Shown: in pieces, positions 1 through 4,965 of the stretch | Layout of the letters: each line of letters begins with the position of its first letter | Numbering within the stretch: position 1 is the stretch's first letter | Made by a program: the position numbers and the translations under genes | The notes under the pieces: generated by a model | Database searches by the model: none | Told to the model about the DNA's origin: nothing | The model's input: only the letters and a program-made list of their open reading frames with translations | Source of the DNA: CAVSUR01 sp052143655 | Lineage (GTDB): Bacteria; Actinomycetota; Actinomycetes; Streptosporangiales; Streptosporangiaceae | Assembly: GCA_052143655.1 (NCBI GenBank) | Contig: JBKQSL010000524.1 | Span: forward strand, 1-7,048 | DNA: 7,048 bases | Direction of reading: 5' to 3'

Positions 1-257
1 GCGGGGTCGAGGGTTCCGTCCAGGCCGAACGCGAAGATCGGCAGGATCAGCCAGTTGAGCGCGAACGCGGTGAAGATGACCGTGGTCAGGTCCACCGACG
101 CGCTCAGGCCGCGGAACAGTGCCAGGACGAAGAAGACGCCGGCCGCCACCACGACGGCGAAGAAGGTACTGAGGATGAACGAGGTTCGGGCAGCCGTGGA
201 CGAGCGGAGCGCGTTGAGCACCAGCCGGAGCTTCAGCTGGACGAGGACCCGAGCCAT
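1..257 (-). CDS. ABC transporter permease, N-terminal part (cut by window edge)
   Basis: The first 85 residues of an integral membrane protein are visible and the rest lies beyond the left edge. It starts with a basic amphipathic stretch (MARVLVQLKLRLVLNALR), followed by a hydrophobic segment at about residues 26-48 and a second at about 56-79. The second ends in FGLDGTLDP, which resembles a conserved GxDxTLDP-type motif I associate with actinobacterial ABC-2-like permeases. The ATG at 255-257 has an AGGAGG at 265-270, seven bases upstream. That SD lies inside the Glu-Glu-Val codons of the preceding ATPase gene, whose stop is 25 nt inside this gene, so translational coupling is likely. The immediate neighbour supplies the ATPase of the same transporter. 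The substrate cannot be inferred. Membrane role is well supported; the exact family is inferred from the short visible part. Confidence 0.82.
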   Translation of the reverse strand, partial: MARVLVQLKLRLVLNALRSSTAARTSFILSTFFAVVVAAGVFFVLALFRGLSASVDLTTVIFTAFALNWLILPIFAFGLDGTLDP

Positions 258-1000
258 GACAGCACCTCCTCATCGCTCGCCCGCGGGCCGACCAGGTCGA
301 TAAACGCCCGCTGCAGGGTCTTGCCGCCCCGCACCGTCTCGGTGGTGCCGGTGGCCACGAGCTTGCCCTTGTCGATGATGGACACGTGATCGCAGACCTG
401 CTCGACCAGCTCCATCACGTGGCTGGAGAACAGCACCGTCGAGCCGGAGCCGGCCAGCCGCGTCAGCAGCCGGCGGATCACGTCAGCCGAGATCGGATCT
501 ACGCCTTCCAGCGGCTCGTCCAGGAACAGCACCGGCGGGTTGTGGATCAGGGCGCAGCCCAGCGCGGCCTTCTTGCGCATGCCGGTGGAATAGTCAGCGA
601 CCAGCCGCTTCGCGTCGGCGGCCAGGTCCAGCACGTCCAGCAGCTGCCCTGCCCGTGAGCGCGCCTCGGCGACGGGCAGGCCGCGCAGCCGCCCGGCGTA
701 CTCCAGCATCTCCTCGCCGCTCAGCCGCTCGAACAGCCTGGCCTCGGCCGGCACCACCCCGATCACCGCCTTGGCCGCCACCGGGTCCGCCCACACATCC
801 AGCCCGTTGATCAGGACCTGGCCAGCGTCCGGGCGCAGCAGGCCGGTCATCATCGACAGGGACGTGGTCTTCCCGGCCCCGTTCGGGCCGACCAGCCCGG
901 CCAGCGAGCCGGCCGCGATCTCCAGATCGACCCCGGCCACCGCCTCCTTCTCGCCGAAACTCTTGCGCAGCGCGCGCACCTCAATCGCTATCTCGCCCAT
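233..1000 (-). CDS. ABC transporter ATP-binding protein
   Basis: A 255-residue nucleotide-binding subunit that would energise the membrane partner encoded immediately downstream. The ABC motifs appear in order: Walker A GPNGAGKTT at 38-46, signature-like YSTGM at 137-141, Walker B VLFLDEP at 157-163 with the catalytic Glu, D-loop GVDP at 167-169 region, and switch His in FSSH at 191-194. The signature STGM replaces LSGGQ, as is common in one group of ABC-2-type ATPases. The usual Q-loop Gln is not at its expected place: VVPAEARLFERLSGEE has Ala85-Glu86. Length is normal for a single-domain ATPase. The ATG at 998-1000 follows AGGAGG at 1006-1011 with a 5-nt spacer. The gene ends in a Ser-rich tail that overlaps the permease start. 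Import versus export and the substrate are unknown; the permease type favours export. Confidence 0.95.
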   Translation of the reverse strand: MGEIAIEVRALRKSFGEKEAVAGVDLEIAAGSLAGLVGPNGAGKTTSLSMMTGLLRPDAGQVLINGLDVWADPVAAKAVIGVVPAEARLFERLSGEEMLEYAGRLRGLPVAEARSRAGQLLDVLDLAADAKRLVADYSTGMRKKAALGCALIHNPPVLFLDEPLEGVDPISADVIRRLLTRLAGSGSTVLFSSHVMELVEQVCDHVSIIDKGKLVATGTTETVRGGKTLQRAFIDLVGPRASDEEVLSWLGSSSS

Positions 1001-1107
1001 CTCTGCCTCCTAAGCCGCTGTTCAGCTGGCTGGTTCGTAACGATGCCCCCTGGAAATCGGCTACGGGGCGACGGCCGTCCGGCAGCGACGATGCCCGGTA
1101 CATCCAT
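988..1107 (-). CDS. possible 39-residue leader ORF before the ABC genes
   Basis: A short ORF starts with ATG at 1105-1107 and ends with TAG at 988-990. It would encode a basic, Arg- and Pro-rich peptide beginning MDVPGIVAAG and ending RRQRWAR. Its main support is a near-perfect SD, AAGGAGG at 1113-1119, five bases from the ATG and 6 nt after the SDR stop. Its end overlaps the start of the ATPase gene by 13 nt, so ribosomes ending here would pass over the ATPase SD. That arrangement suits a leader or coupling peptide. I do not recognise the peptide, it lacks any domain or membrane segment, and it could equally be a chance ORF behind a decayed start. Its SD block shares the string GGAGGCAG with that of the ATPase. 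Confidence 0.3.
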   Translation of the reverse strand: MDVPGIVAAGRPSPRSRFPGGIVTNQPAEQRLRRQRWAR

Positions 1108-1112
1108 GACTG

Positions 1113-1119
1113 CCTCCTT
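1113..1119 (-). promoter_or_regulatory. strong Shine-Dalgarno not tied to an annotated large gene
   Basis: AAGGAGG on the minus strand lies five bases upstream of an ATG at 1105-1107, in the gap between the SDR stop and the ABC ATPase. It is the reason for proposing the small ORF at 988-1107. It is seen directly; its use is inferred. Confidence 0.45.
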
Positions 1120-1130
1120 GCCCGGTGCTG

Positions 1131-2120
1131 CTACCGTTCAGGTGTTTCTGCCGCTGCCCCTTCTGCCAGCCCGCTGAACAGCTCGGCGTAGTCGTAGGCA
1201 GCCTCGGGTGTGGCGCGCACCGCGGCGTCGATCATCTTGGCGTCCTCGCCGACCAGGATCCGCCAGGAACCGGAGCGGACCCCGTCCAGGATGATGGTCG
1301 CCGCCTGCGCCGCGCTGAGCGGCGCCTTGTCCCGGAAGTCCGTGTTCACCCGGGCGAGCATCCGGCGCAGGTCATCGGCGGACGGGCCCTCGGGCAGCGC
1401 GCCGGCGCCGATCAGCCCGGCCTGCGCGTCGGGGGGGATCAGGTCGGCCAGCTGGGCGTCGGTCATGGCCTCAGGTTCGGGCAGGCCGCGGGCGCGGAGG
1501 CTGTTGGCGACGATGTCGGTACCCACGTGCCCCGGCATCACGACGGCGACCCGGACACCGGGCGCGTTGGTGCGCAGGTCTTCGATGAGCGCCTCGGAGA
1601 AGCCCTTGATGGCGAACTTGGCCGTGGCATAGGCGGTGTTCGGCATGCCCGGGCCTAGTGCCGCCCAGAAGCCGTTCACGCTGCTGGTGTTGACCAGGAT
1701 GCCGTCGCCGCTGGCGATCAGCAGCGGCAGGAACGCGCGGGCACAGTAATACACGCCCTGCCAGTCGACGGCGAACGTGCGCTCCCACTCCTCCCGGCTG
1801 TCGGTGACGAAGCTGCCGCCGCCGCCGATGCCCGCGTTGCTGAACACCAGGTCGACGTGCTCGCGGGCGTGCCCCTCAAGCAGCTCGTCGCGAAATCGCA
1901 GGACCTGCGCCTCGTCGGAGACGTCACAGGCATGGGCGGTGACCCGCACGCCCGCCGTGGCGCCTGACCGCGCCATGGCCGCAGCCTGTCCGACGGCATC
2001 CGCGTGCCAGTCGCACGCCGCGACCGAGCATCCCTGCGCCGCGAGCTGGATGACGAGCTCACGACCCATCCCCGAGCCACCGCCCGTCACCACCGCGAGC
2101 TTCCCCGCAAACGAATCCAC
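1131..2120 (-). CDS. SDR family NAD(P)-dependent oxidoreductase
   Basis: A 329-residue classical-type short-chain dehydrogenase/reductase, a soluble Rossmann-fold enzyme that oxidises an alcohol or reduces a carbonyl. Visible motifs are the nucleotide-binding TGGGSGMG at 12-19, Asp37 at the end of the second strand (favours NAD over NADP), CDV at 65-67, NAG at 95-97, a Ser-Ser pair at 146-147, and YATAK at 164-168 (catalytic Tyr164 and Lys168). The Asn of the usual NxxG motif is replaced by Asp119 (DWQG), and the Ser-Tyr distance is 17 residues rather than about 13. The C-terminal part (QAATIILDGVRSGSWRILVG) is typical of an extended actinobacterial subgroup. I chose the GTG at 2118-2120 because GAGGGAG lies five bases upstream and the protein then starts right before the first strand. 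An upstream ATG at 2235-2237 would add 39 residues of low-complexity sequence. The substrate is unknown. It probably heads the operon with the ABC genes. Confidence 0.93.
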   Translation of the reverse strand: MDSFAGKLAVVTGGGSGMGRELVIQLAAQGCSVAACDWHADAVGQAAAMARSGATAGVRVTAHACDVSDEAQVLRFRDELLEGHAREHVDLVFSNAGIGGGGSFVTDSREEWERTFAVDWQGVYYCARAFLPLLIASGDGILVNTSSVNGFWAALGPGMPNTAYATAKFAIKGFSEALIEDLRTNAPGVRVAVVMPGHVGTDIVANSLRARGLPEPEAMTDAQLADLIPPDAQAGLIGAGALPEGPSADDLRRMLARVNTDFRDKAPLSAAQAATIILDGVRSGSWRILVGEDAKMIDAAVRATPEAAYDYAELFSGLAEGAAAETPER

Positions 2121-2125
2121 TGCGA

Positions 2126-2132
2126 CTCCCTC
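2126..2132 (-). promoter_or_regulatory. Shine-Dalgarno that fixes the SDR start
   Basis: GAGGGAG on the minus strand lies five bases before the GTG at 2118-2120. It supports that GTG over the in-frame ATG at 2235-2237, which lacks a comparable site and would read through the divergent control region. Confidence 0.7.
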
Positions 2133-2225
2133 GGCCGGCTCGGATCGGTGACGCGGCCTGTGGTGGCGTAGCCGCCCGCCCGGGTGCGCTGTGCCCTTGC
2201 CTCGCCGGATGCCGTTGCTTCCTAA

Positions 2226-2263
2226 ATCTGATATCACAATGCTAAACTGGAGGTATCAGATAC
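2226..2263. repeat. inverted repeat, probable operator pair
   Basis: ATCTGATA at 2226-2233 is repeated in inverse orientation as TATCAGAT at 2254-2261, with 20 bp between. Each arm sits in its own palindrome: TGATATCA at 2229-2236 is perfect, and GTATCAGATAC at 2253-2263 is perfect around a central base. The arms flank the candidate -10 element of the plus-strand gene, as expected for binding of a dimeric repressor. No regulator gene is present in the window; the inferred ribbon-helix-helix partner is one candidate in related genomes. Confidence 0.5.
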
Positions 2264-2282
2264 GTCAAGCGAGGTAGGCCAG

Positions 2283-2765
2283 ATGGCATCCCAGGTTCTC
2301 GGCGCAGCCAGTAACCAGCCGTCTGCCGGCCAGCCGGTGACCGAGCGTCCGGCGCGGTTCCAGCCGGGCGTGCGGATAGCGGTGCTGTGCAGCATCCTCC
2401 TGCTGGCCGGGGTGGCGCTGGCCGTGCAGGCAGCTCACGACCATGGCGGCGCCGCGACGGCGGTGGCAGTGCTCTGTGGCCTTTGCTTCATCGCTGCTTC
2501 GGTGGCGCTGCGCGGCCTGACCGCCGTCGCGCCGGGCCAGGCCCGCGTCGTCCAGCTGTTCGGCAAGTACCGCGGCACGATCCGCGAGCCCGGCCTGCAG
2601 TGGGTGAACCCGTTCACCGAGCGCATCAAGGTCTCGACCCGGATCCGCAACCAGGAATCGGCGCTGCGCCGGGCACTGGCCGACACCGGCCGGCTGCCCG
2701 GGCATACAGGACAGACGCGCCCCCGCGGGCGGCCGCGTGCCAGCAGCCCGCCCCCGACCACCTGA
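2283..2765 (+). CDS. truncated SPFH/band-7 protein, probably fused to the tail of a ribbon-helix-helix protein
   Basis: A 160-residue ORF. Residues 1-28 are polar, about 30-50 and 57-76 form two membrane segments, and from 79 the start of an SPFH domain is clear (GLTAVAPGQARVVQLFGKY, then REPGLQWVNPF and STRIRNQES to about 126). SPFH proteins are membrane scaffolds related to stomatin and flotillin, and family members of this type usually exceed 250 residues. Here the homology stops about 50 residues into the domain. The remainder (ALRRALADTGRLPG, then a basic Pro/Arg-rich tail with PRGRPR) resembles the C-terminus of Arc/HicB-like DNA-binding proteins whose genes often follow SPFH genes in actinobacteria, from family memory. 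The simplest reading is an in-frame deletion fusing two genes. ATG at 2283 has GAGGTAGG at 2271-2278. The product may be expressed but should lack SPFH assembly function. Confidence 0.65.
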   Translation: MASQVLGAASNQPSAGQPVTERPARFQPGVRIAVLCSILLLAGVALAVQAAHDHGGAATAVAVLCGLCFIAASVALRGLTAVAPGQARVVQLFGKYRGTIREPGLQWVNPFTERIKVSTRIRNQESALRRALADTGRLPGHTGQTRPRGRPRASSPPPTT

Positions 2766-3000
2766 CCGGCGCGCGACGACGACCGGCCCGGCCGGCACCG
2801 CCGGGGCGCTGCCAGACCGGGCACCCCCACGACCACCGCCACCTCGCCGGAGCACCCCGGTATGTGAGCGGCAACCGCCAGTCAATCGCGGCCTCCGAAA
2901 ACACAGAACGGCGGGTCGTGGGCTACTTTCGGGATGACGTTGCGCGATGCAAGCTTCCGTCCGGCTGGCGCTGGCGGCCGGGCGGAAGGCCTGCAGCTGC
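2766..3000. other. gap without a convincing gene
   Basis: This stretch lies between the convergent ends of the truncated SPFH ORF and the recombinase pseudogene. Open frames cross it on both strands, but they are low-complexity Arg/Pro/Gly/Ala-rich translations without motifs, and none has a good SD with a plausible product. Base composition changes from very GC-rich (2766-2860) to more mixed (2880-2960). I see no T-run terminator and no clear terminal inverted repeats. It is probably debris from the rearrangements on both sides. Confidence 0.5.
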
Positions 3001-3749
3001 CTAGCGGGCGGCTCCTGCGACGTAGGCGGCGGCGACGTAGGTGGCGTGCCGGTCCAGGGATGCCCTGGCCCGGTCGTATCTGGTCCGGTGACCGCGTTCC
3101 AGGCCCAGGGCCTCGATGTCGGCGCCGGTGACCTCGGAAACGCGCAGCCCGTTGAGAGCGAGCAGGGAGATCAGCGCGTGCTCGGCGGGCGGTCCGAGCC
3201 CGGCGGCGACCAGCAGAGCGCCGAGCTCGTTGCGGTCTAGGCCGGTGGCGTGCGACTCATAGTCCAATCGAGGACGGCGGACATGAGCGGCCGGGGAGTG
3301 TTCCAGCAGTTCTTCCTCGACGGCATACCTATAGAACCCGGCGATCGTGCACAGCCTGCGGGTGACCGTGGCCCTGCCCCGGCCGCGGGCTTCCAGGTCG
3401 CGGGCGAAGAACTCGATATCCGGGCGGCGGGCCTGGAACAAGGCAGGCCATGCTGGCCGACGCACCAGCTGGCGAACTGGCGCAGGTCCAGCTCATACGC
3501 CTGGCGGGTCAGGCCGGAGTAGCCGACCAGAAACCCGGCCAGAGCGAGCCGCTCGGCGGTCGTGAACACCGGCACCACGGGGACGAGGGCGACGGACGGG
3601 TGGATGTGGTCATCGGGCACCTTCCGGATCGGGCTGAGACCCGGAGCTCGGGCCGCCCGGGCCCCAGCGATGACGACTAATTCACCGTTAGACCCGCCCT
3701 GACGGTCACGCAAAGTCACCGCGCTCTGCCCAGCGGGGACAGCGGCCAA
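3001..3749 (-). pseudogene. tyrosine recombinase/integrase, frameshifted and internally deleted
   Basis: Remnant of a phage-integrase-family site-specific recombinase. One frame carries the N-terminal core-binding region (VFTTAERLALAGFLVGYSGL, then TRQAYELDLRQF). A frameshift near 3440-3448 moves the rest to another frame (FQARRPDIEFFARDLEARG, TRRLCTIAGFYRYAVEEELL, HVRRPRLDYESHATGLDRNE). The second part has the first catalytic Arg in LNGLRVSE (codon 3142-3144). It then jumps from GLERGHRT straight to RYDRARASLDRHATY, the catalytic-Tyr segment (Tyr codon 3076-3078). The Lys strand and the HxxR and His/Trp boxes that normally lie between them are absent, roughly 100 residues. The junction codon is AGA (3079-3081), unusual at this GC content. 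The C-terminal end AAYVAGAAR looks native. A missing single base would explain the frameshift. The start is uncertain: TTG at 3749 is the furthest, and a GTG at 3711-3719 region or further in is also possible. It is almost certainly catalytically inactive. Confidence 0.85.
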
Positions 3750-3797
3750 CCGCAGAAACCGTACCCGAGCGCCTATTACGAGCCACGTCGGAGCCGT

Positions 3798-3811
3798 CCC
3801 GGCAGTCCGGG
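3798..3811. terminator. short GC hairpin downstream of the DinB-like gene
   Basis: CCCGG, a four-base loop and CCGGG form a perfect 5-bp stem, about 85 bp past the DinB-like stop on the minus strand and just upstream of the recombinase pseudogene. No T-run follows on either strand, so a terminator role is only a weak suggestion. Confidence 0.15.
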
Positions 3812-3895
3812 TGTCTGTGCGCCGATTATCCGGTTATGCGCGCCTCCGCACTCGACCGAGCAACCTCATCGCGGCATCAGCGGGTACCTGACGCG

Positions 3896-4390
3896 CTACT
3901 CGTTGACGAGCTGCTCGCGCAGGATGTCTGCGTGCCCGCAGTGCTGGGCGAGTTCGCGCAGCACGTGGAGATATACCCAGTGCAGCGGGAGCGGGCCGCG
4001 CCGGTTGCCGTGGACCAGGTCGTCGAGCCCCAGGGATGCTGTCGCGCGGCGGGATGACTCGCATGCCTCGCGGTGCGCTTGCTGGACTGCGGCGATGGTG
4101 TCGTCGTCGTGAAGAATGAACGACTCGTCTGGCGTCGCGGGGATGCCGATCTCCCCGCGTGACCGGCACGTGACGGCCTCGTCAAACCAGACCTTCTCGA
4201 CGAAGGTCGCGTGCTTCACCAGGCCCAGCAACGTGGTCCGGGAAGGCACCAGCGACCGACGCGCCTGCTCCTCGGTCAGCCCGTCCAGGCACACGATGAG
4301 ATCACTGCGGTGCTCATCGATAAACACCTCGAACTGGTCCCGGACTGGCTGACCGATGACGTCCTCGGCGGAGGTGGGGAGGGAAGACAT
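3896..4390 (-). CDS. DinB / DUF664 family protein
   Basis: A 164-residue protein matching the DinB-like four-helix-bundle superfamily, whose members bind a divalent metal through three His residues and include mycothiol- or bacillithiol-dependent enzymes and many of unknown role. The first helix region has a family-typical LDGLTEEQARRSLVPSRTT, followed by LLGLVKHATFVEKVWFDEAV with candidate ligand His60. The last helix has HVLRELAQHCGHADILREQL with candidate ligands His150 and His153. Length is normal for the family. The ATG at 4388-4390 lacks a recognisable SD, so either initiation is weak or leaderless or the start is misplaced, but no better in-frame start is seen. It is a single gene between the recombinase remnant and a long gap. 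Family assignment is firm, but the reaction is not predictable. Confidence 0.88.
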   Translation of the reverse strand: MSSLPTSAEDVIGQPVRDQFEVFIDEHRSDLIVCLDGLTEEQARRSLVPSRTTLLGLVKHATFVEKVWFDEAVTCRSRGEIGIPATPDESFILHDDDTIAAVQQAHREACESSRRATASLGLDDLVHGNRRGPLPLHWVYLHVLRELAQHCGHADILREQLVNE

Positions 4391-4965
4391 ACGCGAAGCA
4401 TTTCAGGACCGCCGCCGACGAGCAACTACCGCAGACCGGCATGAGCGGGCATCCGCCGACGACCCAGACGGCCGCTCCGATCGGCCAGATCTGAGCGGGC
4501 TTCGAGCGAGTCTGTGATGCATCGACTGCCGACCATATCGGCGGATGTGCGCTCGTTCAGCAGGAGGCTCTGCGACGCTCAGTGACCAGGTCGCTAGCGC
4601 CCGGCCGGCGGCAGGAGTGCGCGTCGCGTTTGCGTCAGGCGGGGCGCGTCCGTTCGTGGCGTCCTGCCCTGCGCTTGGTGGTCAGTCTTATCTGGCGGCG
4701 GGAAACGCGGGCGGAGCGTGAACGCGTACGGCGTCGCGGGCCGGGCCTGTTCTGGAGGCGGGTCCGGCCTGGCGAAGGAGCACGGTCACCGAGCGGATGG
4801 GGAAGCGTCCGCTGGCGTGAGCCGCTCGCGCGGCGGCCCGGCAGCCGGGACCTCATCGCTGATATTCCAGCCGCGACCTCATTCGTCTTGCCCGCACCGG
4901 TAAATCCGCGGCTGGCGGCTGCTCGGGGCCGGGACCGCCGGGGCTCGCGTCTTTAGGATGAGCTG
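4391..4965. other. long gap without a convincing gene
   Basis: No ORF here has a recognisable product. A plus-strand frame at 4582-4956 gives an Arg-rich translation without domain features. A minus-strand frame open from 4952 to 4635 contains a P-loop-like GFTGAGKTNE but lacks an ATG or GTG before it. The left part holds an imperfect inverted repeat (4443-4459 and 4538-4554). Promoters for the DinB-like gene (minus) and the reductase-like gene (plus) should lie here, but I see no clear -10/-35 pair. The plus gene has a modest SD, AGGA at 4955-4958. Confidence 0.5.
4443..4554. repeat. imperfect 17-bp inverted repeat bounding 78 bp
   Basis: GAGCGGGCATCCGCCGA at 4443-4459 and TCGGCGGATGTGCGCTC at 4538-4554 are inverted copies with two mismatches. 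The size and layout suit a small non-autonomous mobile element (MITE) end pair or a folded RNA, but no flanking target duplication is visible. The assignment is open. Confidence 0.4.

Larger units (their letters stand above)
2121..2282. promoter_or_regulatory. divergent control region between the SDR and SPFH genes
   Basis: This 162-bp gap separates two divergently read genes and so should hold both promoters. The segment 2219-2270 is much richer in A/T than its surroundings. On the plus strand TAAACT at 2243-2248 is a fair -10 candidate, with a poor -35 candidate TTCCTA 18 bp upstream. On the minus strand TAGGAA at 2219-2224 is a weak -10 candidate. The plus gene has an SD-like GAGGTAGG at 2271-2278 before its ATG at 2283. 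Promoter assignments come from eye matching only. Confidence 0.45.

Noticed and set aside
2131..2237. An N-terminal extension of the SDR from the ATG at 2235-2237
   Set aside because: The extra residues are low-complexity and lie over the divergent promoter region, and the GTG at 2118-2120 has a clear SD.
2265..2885. Minus-strand 206-codon ORF across the SPFH gene
   Set aside because: Shadow of the SPFH frame; low-complexity sequence with no motif.
3020..3048. Repeated CGACGTAGG units resembling a small tandem repeat
   Set aside because: They encode the native-looking Tyr-Val-Ala-Ala C-terminus of the recombinase remnant, so codon repetition explains them.
4582..4956. Plus-strand 124-codon ORF in the gap before the reductase-like gene
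   Set aside because: Arg-rich, no domain, no good SD, and no sign of coding constraint.
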